From Gammaproteobacteria bacterium (GTDB taxonomy: Bacteria; Pseudomonadota; Gammaproteobacteria; Burkholderiales; Sulfuricellaceae), in the NCBI GenBank assembly GCA_018824405.1, contig JAHJGO010000011.1, positions 171,783 to 235,782 on the forward strand: a stretch of 64,000 nucleotides of DNA. Direction: 5' to 3'. Every line of letters begins with the position of its first letter. Position 1 is the stretch's first letter. A program made the translations under genes and the position numbers. Of the stretch, positions 56,840-64,000 are shown piece by piece. The notes below the pieces were generated by a model. It worked only from the letters and a program-made list of their open reading frames with translations, was not told the DNA's origin and did no database searches.

Positions 56840-57397
56840 CTATTCGCGCACCGGATGCTTGGATAATTTCCGTTGCAGGGTGCGGCGGTGCATCTTAAGT
56901 GCACGCGCGGTGGCCGAGATATTGCCCTGGTGTTCCGCCAGCACGCGCTGAATGTGTTCCCATTCGAGGCGGTCCACGGATAACGGCTGCGGTGTGACAA
57001 GCACTTCATCGTCGCCGCCCTCTCGTTCGAAAGCCGCAATGATCTGGGCGGCATCGGCAGGCTTGGCAAGATAGTGGGTGGCCCCCAGCTTGATCGCCTC
57101 CACTGCCGTGGCAATGCTGGCAAAACCGGTCAGCATGACGATGCGCGTTTCCTCGTCCAGCTCTTTCAGGCGCTTGACCAGCGTCAGCCCTGAGACGCCA
57201 GGCATTTTCAGGTCCACCACGGCAAATTCGGGCGGGCTGGATTCGGCCAGTTGCAGCGCCGTTTCTACCTCATGCGCCACCGTTACATCGAAGCCGCGCC
57301 GTGTCAGCGCCTTCTTCAGCACACGGCAGAAGGTTTCGTCGTCATCCACCAGCAACAGGCTGGGATGGTCGTCCTGATTTTGAATTTCATTCGTCAT
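56840..57397 (-). CDS. regA: redox response regulator RegA/PrrA/RoxR type
   Basis: 185 residues: receiver domain (about 15-125) with the phospho-Asp in VVDLKMPG (about 62) and TGFAS, and a short Fis-type HTH at the C-terminus (EHQGNISATARALKMHRRTLQRKL) which is the hallmark of RegA/PrrA. Regulates energy and carbon metabolism with redox. Coupled by ATGA overlap to regB. Two RegA-type operators are nearby (58835-58849 and 63943-63959). Confidence 0.92.
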   Translation of the reverse strand: MTNEIQNQDDHPSLLLVDDDETFCRVLKKALTRRGFDVTVAHEVETALQLAESSPPEFAVVDLKMPGVSGLTLVKRLKELDEETRIVMLTGFASIATAVEAIKLGATHYLAKPADAAQIIAAFEREGGDDEVLVTPQPLSVDRLEWEHIQRVLAEHQGNISATARALKMHRRTLQRKLSKHPVRE

Positions 57398-58668
57398 GGT
57401 TTGATCAGCAGTTTGGTCAGGGGTAAAGATACACGAGTGATCGCGCCGCCGCCCTCGCGGTTGAGCAGCAGCACCTTGCCGCCAAAGCGCTCGATAGTGG
57501 CGTTGGCCAGAAACAGCCCGATGCCGAAGCCATGCCCCTTGGTGGTGAAGAATGGTTGCCCTGCGCGTTGTTGCACCTCGGGCGCAAGTCCGGGCCCGCG
57601 ATCGCGAATTTCCAGATCTAACTCGTTGTTCTGCCAGCAGCCGTAGATTTCAACATTTTCGAACGATGCATCGGCAGCGTTATTGAGCAGATTGAGCAAA
57701 GCCTGCGTCAGTGTCTGATCGGCAGCGATATGGGGTGCGGGCAGGGCGCCCTGCCATTCGGCTGCCACGGTCACGCCCGGCTTGACCAGTTGCCACTTCT
57801 CAAGCAGGCCAGCCAAATACTCATCCAGCGGCTGTGCCGCAGCATCTTCGGCCCGCCCCTGCCCGGCGGCAGCGAGCATGTCGGAGAGGATGTGCTTGCA
57901 ATTGTCCACCTGCTGGCGCAGCAGACGCAGATCTTCCACCAGCTCTGGTTCACCGGCATATTCCTGCTGCAGTTCGGTGGTCACTACCGCCATGGTCGCC
58001 AGCGGCGTCCCCAGTTCATGGGCTGCTCCCGCTGCCAACGTGCCTAGCGCCACGATACGCTCATTGCGCAGGGTTTCTTCGCGCGCGCCGGCCAGTGCCT
58101 GGTCGCGCGCTTTGACCGCGTTGGCCATGCGCACCACAAAAAAAGCGATGAGAAAGGCAGAGAGCACGAAGGTCAGCCACATCCCGGTGAGGTGCAGATA
58201 GATGGCGGTGCTGAAATTTCCGTCCCGGGGCATAAGCGGGTAGTAATTGAACATCAGCAGGGTATAACAGGCCGCCGTGAGTGCCGCCATGCTCCAGGTG
58301 TATACCGCAGGCAGCGTGATTGCGGCAATCACCAGTGGCACCAGGTAGTAGGACACCAGCGGGTTGGTAGAGCCACCGGCGTAGTACAGCAGCACCGTAA
58401 TGGCAAGGACATCCACCAGCAACTGGGCGAAAAATTCCCCGTCCGCCACCGGCCAGGGTTGGCGCAGTCGCCACCAGGTCAGCAGGTTGACCAGTGTCAG
58501 CAGGCCGATCACCGAGAACAGGGGAGGCAGAGGCAAAGGCAATTCCAGCAATCGGACAGCCAGCACCCCGGCCAGCAGCAGGCCGCCGATCACAAAACTG
58601 CGCAGCACCAGAACGCGCCGCAAATTGCTGCCAGAAGGTGCCGTCATGGGCGCATCGTGTCCGAACAT
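57394..58668 (-). CDS. regB: redox sensor histidine kinase RegB/PrrB type
   Basis: 424 residues from ATG 58668 (ATG 58647 possible; frame to 58743 rejected). Six transmembrane helices (about 20-190) including the quinone-site motif GGSTNPLVSYYLVPL, the H-box GAAHELGTPLATM and a conserved Cys in QQVDNCKHIL matching the redox-active cysteine of RegB; ATP-binding N, G1 and G2 motifs (LLNNAAD, DRGPGL, GFGIGL). Phosphorylates RegA in response to quinone redox state. Confidence 0.93.
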   Translation of the reverse strand: MFGHDAPMTAPSGSNLRRVLVLRSFVIGGLLLAGVLAVRLLELPLPLPPLFSVIGLLTLVNLLTWWRLRQPWPVADGEFFAQLLVDVLAITVLLYYAGGSTNPLVSYYLVPLVIAAITLPAVYTWSMAALTAACYTLLMFNYYPLMPRDGNFSTAIYLHLTGMWLTFVLSAFLIAFFVVRMANAVKARDQALAGAREETLRNERIVALGTLAAGAAHELGTPLATMAVVTTELQQEYAGEPELVEDLRLLRQQVDNCKHILSDMLAAAGQGRAEDAAAQPLDEYLAGLLEKWQLVKPGVTVAAEWQGALPAPHIAADQTLTQALLNLLNNAADASFENVEIYGCWQNNELDLEIRDRGPGLAPEVQQRAGQPFFTTKGHGFGIGLFLANATIERFGGKVLLLNREGGGAITRVSLPLTKLLIKP

Positions 58669-58834
58669 GCAGTGAAAGTCCGCTAAAAATCCTATGAATT
58701 GTAATCTCAAGCCAGGTATTTGTGCGCTGCGGTATTTCGCCACGCGGCCCTGTACGGCGCGGAAAAATGATCCTGTCAGGATTTAGTGTCTTTATACACG
58801 CCAAAGCGCCTGCACAGGCGCGGCGTTTTGTCGC

Positions 58835-58849
58835 GCGACACCTTGTCGC
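58835..58849. promoter_or_regulatory. RegA/PrrA-type operator at the TonB receptor promoter
   Basis: GCGAC-ACCTT-GTCGC is a perfect inverted GCGAC dyad with five spacers, matching the GCGNC-N5-GNCGC sequence bound by RegA/PrrA. It lies 93 bases upstream of the TonB receptor ATG and about 170 bases from regB. A TTTAAC-like -10 is at 58872-58877, which puts the operator at about -41, a class II activator position. Binding is inference. Confidence 0.8.
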
Positions 58850-58894
58850 ATTTTTTTCGGGAACTTTTCCCTTTAACATGCCCTGAAATTATTC

Positions 58895-58910
58895 AGGATA
58901 AACATATCCT
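58895..58910. promoter_or_regulatory. small dyad in the TonB receptor leader
   Basis: AGGATA-AACA-TATCCT is a perfect 6-bp dyad between the predicted start of transcription and the ATG; could be a second operator or a leader hairpin. No regulator can be named. Confidence 0.35.
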
Positions 58911-58941
58911 AATGTCATTGCTCACTTTCCGGGGAGGGAAA

Positions 58942-61233
58942 ATGTTATTTACTGTCAAGCCGATCAGCCGCATTGTCGCGGTCATTTGTGCTGGAGCCAT
59001 GGGAAGCGCCTTTGCCGACTCGGTTCCTGTCACCACGCAGAAAATGGACGAAGTGCTTGTCACCTCGACCACCATCGACGACCGTTTCGCTTCCAAGCGC
59101 GACGAGCCGTCCAGTGTTCATGTCATCAGCGGACAGACGGTAGATGCGCAACGGCCGGAAAACATGATTGAGCTTCTTCAATCCATTCCAGGCGTCACTG
59201 CCGATATTTCCAGTGGCGACGAAATCAAGATCAAGTTGCGCGGCGTCGAGAATCAGCGCTATATGGGCGAGAAGCCGGGCGTGGCAATTGTGATCGACGG
59301 CGTGCCGGTATTCGAACGCACGGGCAAGGTCAACGTCGATCTCGACAACATCGAATCGATCCGGGTCATCAAGGGCGGCGCTTCCTATCTGTTCGGTGAA
59401 GACGCCCTGATCGGCGCGGTGATCATCACCACCAAGCGCGGTGCAAAATACAAGGGCATCACGGTTGCGGCTGACGCGGGTTCCTACGACTACACCCGGA
59501 AACTGGTGCGTGCCGGGTTTGCGAACGACTGGGGCAGCGGCCACATTCAGGTGACCGAGCGGGAAGGCGATGATTACTACTGGCAGTCGGGCTACAAGAC
59601 CAGCTATATCGACGGCAATATGCGCATGTTTCTTTCAGACACTTCGGACCTGACCTTTGGTTTCGAAAAATCCGACCGACTCAAGGACAAGCATGGCTCG
59701 GTAAAGGGCGCGACTCAGGCGAATCTCGACCCGACAGGGAGTATCGGTCGGGACTTTACCCGCAAATACGATGTCGAGCTCCAGAAGCTCAATATGACCT
59801 ATTCAAAAGACCTGTCCGCGAGCAGCAACATTCTGGCAACTGCCTATGAATATCGCGACCAGACTTTCTACTGGTCCTCGCCCCAGCGGGTGGCAGCGGA
59901 CGGCCAGGCAATCAGCGATTCCAGCCCGGGCGCGCAGGAACTCTATACCACCAACAACGATTACCACCAGACCCAGCGTGGCGTGAAGGGCGAATGGCGG
60001 GCGTCGTCAGGCAGCCTTGGCTGGCTGACGGGCGTGGATCTGCGGCGCAACAAATACGAAAACTTCAATACGGCCAGGGTGGATTACTGTGGCAGGGTGG
60101 ATTACACGCCGCCATATACCTGCTCGCCGACAAATCTGGTGCGCGCCGGAGAAGTGTTTACCGATAGCGTCACAGACGAGGCCGTCAATGCCATATACGG
60201 TGAATTGAAGTTTGTGCCGGCCCCGAGCTGGACGCTGACAGCGAATGGCCGTTACGACCACCTTGCCCTGGATTACGCAACAGGTCAAACCCGCGAGATC
60301 GCCACGCCCTTCACGCGCGACAAATCCTTCAATGTGAGCTCATGGCGCGGAGGTGCGAACTATGCCGTCAACAACAATATGGACATTTTCGGCAATGTGT
60401 CCACGGGTTTCCGCGCCCCCACAGCAGAACAGCTCTATAACGGCAGCATCTCCCCGACCAGCACCAAGGTGCTGAACAACGAGAATCTCCGTCCGGAGCA
60501 GGCGATCAATATGGAACTGGGTGCGCGGGCGAGAACCAGCCTGTTCGGTGTTCCATACGAAGTCGAGGCTGCCATCTATCAGGTTGACCGCAAGGACTAC
60601 ATCATGAGCACGGTCGGCCAGTACAGCGCCTCCTCCACGTCAGTCCAGGAAATGTATGACAACATTGGTGGTGTGCGCAATCGCGGCTTCGAATTGTCCC
60701 TGAAAAGCGACCGCAAGCGGGAGTACACCCTGGATCTGGCCTACAGCTATATCCACGCAGTTTTCACCGACTACGAAAATTATTATCAAACCCTGGGCAG
60801 TCCCTATGTCGCCAACCCGGTTATGGTTCACTATGACAATACCGGCAATGCCGTGCCGCGCGTGCCGCGCCATAGCCTGAACACGACAGCAGGCTGGCAA
60901 CCGAATGAGCGCTTCAGGCTGGCGCTGGAAATGGATGCAAAAACCTGGTCCTGGGCCGATGAAATCAACCAGGAAAAGCTGCCGGGGCGCACCTTGTTCC
61001 ATCTGCATGCCAATTATGATATCCGGGACAAAGGTCCACTAGGCGCCAAGTGGTCGCTGTTCGCAAGGGTGAACAACCTGTTCGACCACAAATACTGGAC
61101 CATTGCCCGGGGAACGAATGATGCCGCAGATTACCTGACAGGCCAATACGACAGTGTCTACAACGCCGATGATCTGTCGATTGTGGTTGGCAAGCCGCGC
61201 ACCTGGATTGCTGGCGTATCCGCAACCTTCTAA
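58942..61233 (+). CDS. TonB-dependent outer-membrane receptor
   Basis: 763 residues from ATG 58942 (RBS GGGGAGG). Signal peptide 1-25 (GSAFA-D), a TonB-box-like segment (KMDEVLVTST, about 31-40), plug domain (about 45-160) and a 22-strand barrel ending VSATF. First gene of a four-gene cassette with a His-rich periplasmic protein, a polyferredoxin and a TauE-like protein. Siderophore-like or metal-complex uptake is the likely role; ligand unknown. Controlled by a RegA-type operator. Confidence 0.9.
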   Translation: MLFTVKPISRIVAVICAGAMGSAFADSVPVTTQKMDEVLVTSTTIDDRFASKRDEPSSVHVISGQTVDAQRPENMIELLQSIPGVTADISSGDEIKIKLRGVENQRYMGEKPGVAIVIDGVPVFERTGKVNVDLDNIESIRVIKGGASYLFGEDALIGAVIITTKRGAKYKGITVAADAGSYDYTRKLVRAGFANDWGSGHIQVTEREGDDYYWQSGYKTSYIDGNMRMFLSDTSDLTFGFEKSDRLKDKHGSVKGATQANLDPTGSIGRDFTRKYDVELQKLNMTYSKDLSASSNILATAYEYRDQTFYWSSPQRVAADGQAISDSSPGAQELYTTNNDYHQTQRGVKGEWRASSGSLGWLTGVDLRRNKYENFNTARVDYCGRVDYTPPYTCSPTNLVRAGEVFTDSVTDEAVNAIYGELKFVPAPSWTLTANGRYDHLALDYATGQTREIATPFTRDKSFNVSSWRGGANYAVNNNMDIFGNVSTGFRAPTAEQLYNGSISPTSTKVLNNENLRPEQAINMELGARARTSLFGVPYEVEAAIYQVDRKDYIMSTVGQYSASSTSVQEMYDNIGGVRNRGFELSLKSDRKREYTLDLAYSYIHAVFTDYENYYQTLGSPYVANPVMVHYDNTGNAVPRVPRHSLNTTAGWQPNERFRLALEMDAKTWSWADEINQEKLPGRTLFHLHANYDIRDKGPLGAKWSLFARVNNLFDHKYWTIARGTNDAADYLTGQYDSVYNADDLSIVVGKPRTWIAGVSATF

Positions 61234-61251
61234 ATGTCCATTGGAGAAATC

Positions 61252-62220
61252 ATGCATATTCATGCTGGCATTTTCCTGGCTGCATCGCTGATAGCGGTAG
61301 AGGGAATGGCGATCGCCGATGAAAAACCAGGCGCCAACCGGCCATCCCAGGCACCGACCGGCATGGCTGCCGAGCACCAGAACCATGATCATGGCTCTGG
61401 TGGTACGGAGCAGCCGAAAGGACCCGGCCAGGGAAAATGGCAGGGTCGTGACTGGACAAAATATCCCATCATCGCTCCGGTGATGCGCAAGGGAGCGCGC
61501 GACCGCATGAGCACGGGGCTGACGGAAAAAAACATCGCAACGGATTACTTCGAGGTCTTTGCCCCGGATTCCAGCGTTGCCGATGCACGGCGCAAGGTTC
61601 CTGTCGAAGCGGAAGGCACCGTCATCAAGGCGCTGCCCAAGCTTGGCAATTATTACTGGGTGACTGCCCGGCAGGAAAAGGATAGCCAGGTCACGGTGGC
61701 CTCCACTCCCTACTATTTCGGTGAGCCCGGCCCGGCGCCAACCAAACTGCTGCTGGAACAGAAGCATGAACTGGAGATCATCCCCCAGCCACTGCCGCGC
61801 GAGCATGGCTCCTGGCGCGAAAGCGAGAAGTGGCAATTCATGCTGCGTTTCAACGGCCAGCCGCTGGCGAACAAGGCGTTGCGGATGGAGACCGAGTTTG
61901 GCACCAAAATGGCATTCACCAGCAATGAGAAGGGCATGGTGACCGTGCTGTTCCCGCGCGACTTCAAGCCAGCCGAAAAAACACCGGGGCAGGGCGGCCA
62001 CGGCCATGGCCCGCGCCGGGCAAAATTCGTGCTGGCGGCAGAACATGAAGAAGGCGGAAAGCATTATCTGAGTGCCTTTAATTTCACCTATTCCGCCGAT
62101 GCCGATCGCAACCGGGATTTGCTGGCCGGATTGGGGTTTGGCGTATTTGGCATGCTGCTGGCAGCCCCGCTGCTGCGTCGCAAGAAGGCCGAAAATAACA
62201 AAAGCACGAAGGAGGCATGA
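61252..62220 (+). CDS. His-rich periplasmic protein with DUF4198-like domain and C-terminal anchor
   Basis: 322 residues from ATG 61252 (RBS TTGGAGAAATC). Signal peptide 1-20, His-rich segment AEHQNHDHGSGG (about 40-51), Ig-like DUF4198 module (about 90-280) with FNGQPLANKALRMETEFGTK, a second His-rich part GGHGHGPRR, a transmembrane helix (about 288-308) and RRKK tail. Looks like a metal-binding helper, NikM/DUF4198-like. Overlaps the next gene (ATGA). Confidence 0.72.
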   Translation: MHIHAGIFLAASLIAVEGMAIADEKPGANRPSQAPTGMAAEHQNHDHGSGGTEQPKGPGQGKWQGRDWTKYPIIAPVMRKGARDRMSTGLTEKNIATDYFEVFAPDSSVADARRKVPVEAEGTVIKALPKLGNYYWVTARQEKDSQVTVASTPYYFGEPGPAPTKLLLEQKHELEIIPQPLPREHGSWRESEKWQFMLRFNGQPLANKALRMETEFGTKMAFTSNEKGMVTVLFPRDFKPAEKTPGQGGHGHGPRRAKFVLAAEHEEGGKHYLSAFNFTYSADADRNRDLLAGLGFGVFGMLLAAPLLRRKKAENNKSTKEA

Positions 62221-63275
62221 TGCTTAAGGCGATATTCCCCACACTTGGCCGCTTCCGGCTGTTCGTCCAGATCGCCATGCTATTGCTGACGGTGTATGGC
62301 TCCAACGTGGTTGGCTTCTACATGGCGGAGAAAATATCCAATGCGCTGCCAGCGCTTTCCTGTGCCTACGACCAGCAGAATGGCGCCTATTGCGTGCTGA
62401 TTCCTACCCAGCACCAGTTGCACCATCGCATCGGCGAGGCATTGGTCAAGGCCCAGCAGCTTACCTTCCAGATGGTGCTGCCGCTGCTGTTCACGCTGCT
62501 CACCTTCTTCACCTTCTTTTTCGTGCTGAGCAAGGCTTTTTGCGGCTGGATCTGTCCACTGGGAACGATCCAGGAGCTGATCAACAAGCTTGGGCGCAAG
62601 CTCAACATGCAGCTGCGACGCTTCGAGGACGGCAACGTCAGCAAGGTGCGACCGGTGAAATGGCTGATGCTGCTGGTTCTGGTGCTGGCCTTGCCGCTCC
62701 TGACCGGGCTGGGCGTCACGCCGCACAGCCTCGGCAACCCGTTCTGCGATGTCTGCCCCTCGCGTATCGCCACCACCCTGCTCACCGGCAGCACCGAGCA
62801 ACTGGCCTTGCGCACCGGCGACGGCATTGCCTTCACTCTGGGCGCCATCGCCAATACCATGGCCGGTTTCATCCTGATCGCCGCGTTCGCCGTGCGCCAG
62901 CCATTCTGCCGCATCTGTCCGCTGCTCTCGTTCAACGCCGTGTTCCAGCGCCTCTCACCGATGCGGCTGGTGAAGAAGCAGCACGACAAGTGCGACAAGT
63001 GCGGCATCTGCGCCAAGGCCTGCCCGATGGACATCCACGAGATTGCCCGCGAACACGGCAGCAAGGCTTATCACGAGGATTGCACCTTGTGCGGTCGCTG
63101 CGCCGAGTTCTGCCCGGATGACGACGTGATCCAGATGAAATGGGGGCCGATCCCGCTATTCAAGTCCAGCCGCGAGTATTACAAGAAGCGCATGAAGGGC
63201 GAAATGCCGGACGGCACCATCAAGATCGTTGCCGCTCCGCGAAAACTGTCTGCGGGTGCTGAAGAAAATGCTTGA
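62217..63275 (+). CDS. NapH/NosR/CcoG-like membrane polyferredoxin
   Basis: 352 residues (the ATG at 62220 is equally possible, being better spaced from GGAGG). About five transmembrane helices, three CxxCP motifs (FCGWICPLG, FCDVCPSR, FCRICPLLS) and two ferredoxin 4Fe-4S motifs near the C-terminus (CDKCGICAKACP, CTLCGRCAEFCP). This is the NosR/NapH-type membrane electron-transfer module. Inference: it reduces or moves electrons across the membrane for the imported metal or complex. Confidence 0.9.
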   Translation: MMLKAIFPTLGRFRLFVQIAMLLLTVYGSNVVGFYMAEKISNALPALSCAYDQQNGAYCVLIPTQHQLHHRIGEALVKAQQLTFQMVLPLLFTLLTFFTFFFVLSKAFCGWICPLGTIQELINKLGRKLNMQLRRFEDGNVSKVRPVKWLMLLVLVLALPLLTGLGVTPHSLGNPFCDVCPSRIATTLLTGSTEQLALRTGDGIAFTLGAIANTMAGFILIAAFAVRQPFCRICPLLSFNAVFQRLSPMRLVKKQHDKCDKCGICAKACPMDIHEIAREHGSKAYHEDCTLCGRCAEFCPDDDVIQMKWGPIPLFKSSREYYKKRMKGEMPDGTIKIVAAPRKLSAGAEENA

Positions 63276-63933
63276 TACCATCATGCCGGGCGGTGGCGTG
63301 CCCTTGCCCGAAACCATCGGCATGTTCTCGGTCTGGCTGCTCGGCGTTTCCATGGGCCTGACTGCCTGCACCGTCACTTGCCTGCCGTTCATGGGCACCT
63401 GGGTGCTGGGGCGCGGCGGCAGCAATCGCGAGACGCTGGTCGATACCGGCGTGTTCCTGCTTGGCCGGGTGACGGCCTACAGCCTGCTTGGCGGCCTGGC
63501 CGGCGCGCTCGGGATGTGGCTGACCCAGGCGCTCTCCAGCGGCATCGGCAATGCCTTTATCGGTGCCGCCAGCATTGCCGCAGGGGCATGGCTGTTCCTG
63601 CCGTCGCGGCGCACAAGTCCATGCAGCGCGGCTAGACGGGGCGCCGGCACGCCGCCTTTTCTGCTCGGTTTCTCGCTCAGCCTCACCCCCTGCGCCCCGT
63701 TGGCCTCGCTCCTGGCTGTCTGCGCCATCTCAGGCGGCACTTTGTCCGGCGCGGGCTACGGCCTGATGTTCGGTCTAGGCGCAGCCCTGACGCCACTGCT
63801 GCTGTTGCTTCCCCTGCTCAACCTGTTCGGCGCCCGGATGCGGGAAAGCCAGCCTTGGCTGACAAAATGGATCCGCTATGGCGCGGGGATGGTCCTGGTC
63901 CTGATCGGAATGCGTCGTCTCTGGCTGATCTAG
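63268..63933 (+). CDS. TauE/SafE (DsbD-like) membrane protein
   Basis: 221 residues from ATG 63268, overlapping the previous stop by eight bases. About six transmembrane helices. Cys pair in TACTVTCLPFMGTWVLGRGG and PCSAARR resemble DsbD/CcdA-type or sulfite-exporter SafE proteins. Could pass reducing power or act as a metal exporter/importer. Family assignment is moderate. Confidence 0.7.
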   Translation: MLDTIMPGGGVPLPETIGMFSVWLLGVSMGLTACTVTCLPFMGTWVLGRGGSNRETLVDTGVFLLGRVTAYSLLGGLAGALGMWLTQALSSGIGNAFIGAASIAAGAWLFLPSRRTSPCSAARRGAGTPPFLLGFSLSLTPCAPLASLLAVCAISGGTLSGAGYGLMFGLGAALTPLLLLLPLLNLFGARMRESQPWLTKWIRYGAGMVLVLIGMRRLWLI

Positions 63934-63942
63934 AGCACGCCC

Positions 63943-63959
63943 TGCGACATCTTGTCGCA
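63943..63959. promoter_or_regulatory. RegA/PrrA-type operator at right window edge
   Basis: TGCGACATCTTGTCGCA is a perfect 7-3-7 palindrome containing GCGAC-N5-GTCGC. CTTTACCATCCCC begins at 63980, exactly 22 bases after the operator, just as CTTTAACATGCCC does at 58871 after the first operator. It belongs to a promoter for a gene beyond the window. Confidence 0.8.
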
Positions 63960-64000
63960 TTCACTGAATGGGCAAAGACCTTTACCATCCCCATACTTTA

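Noticed and set aside
58786-58941. N-terminal extension of the TonB receptor frame
   Set aside because: It would include the operator and promoter; ATG 58942 has a strong RBS and starts a signal peptide.

Overview
The window is one continuous, gene-dense stretch (about 67 protein genes, no rRNA, tRNA, IS element or CRISPR array seen, and no gene-free stretch longer than about 275 bases). Gene content points to a chemolithoautotrophic betaproteobacterium of the Sulfuricella/Thiobacillus/Gallionella type: a non-carboxysomal form IA RuBisCO operon (cbbR / cbbLSQO), betaproteobacterial gene orders (pepP-ubiH, rlpA-dac-dat-ybeD-lipB-lipA, dapF-DUF484-xerC), a RegB/RegA redox two-component system and several cyclic-di-GMP proteins. 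The taxonomic placement is inference from these orders and from protein sequence style, not from a database search.

Layout. 1-8 kb: a PAS-EAL signalling protein (cut by the window edge), a small secreted peptide and a patatin lipoprotein, then on the minus strand yggX, ppk and an orphan ParA ATPase translationally coupled to ppk; two tandem LpxL-type acyltransferases. 8-15 kb: divergent cbbR and cbbLSQO plus a small coupled ORF. 15-25 kb: psiE, purEK, a class II aldolase, rhlE, yceH, a methyltransferase, a structured intergenic element, dapF, xerC. 25-30 kb: a B12-binding protein with the CarH-type light-sensor motif overlapping a diguanylate cyclase split by a run of nine C; then an OxyR-type promoter driving ahpC, ahpF and dps. 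30-36 kb: minus-strand methyltransferase, dsbC, two ubiquinone hydroxylases, a GIY-YIG nuclease between two palindromic repeats, pepP. 36-42 kb: rlpA, dac, dat, ybeD, lipB, lipA, DUF1456, RIO kinase, YkgJ. 42-46 kb: a metal (zinc-type) uptake group lacking its ATPase. 46-53 kb: an internally duplicated STAS protein, hslVU, hypothetical and Fur-box-linked envelope proteins, an ABC-F ATPase. 53-64 kb: cytochrome b561, a large membrane diguanylate cyclase, regA-regB, and a TonB receptor / His-rich periplasmic protein / polyferredoxin / TauE-like membrane protein cassette.

Most notable: (1) two identical-architecture promoters carrying near-identical RegA/PrrA-type operators (GCGAC-N5-GTCGC), one in front of the TonB cassette beside regBA and one at the right window edge; (2) the B12 photosensor / poly-C-split diguanylate cyclase pair; (3) at least five families of palindromic intergenic repeat that have invaded gene boundaries, supplying both ends of lipB, the stop of pepP, the start of ubiH and an in-frame segment inside cbbO; (4) ppk-parA coupling; (5) a nested-palindrome element at 21834-21945.
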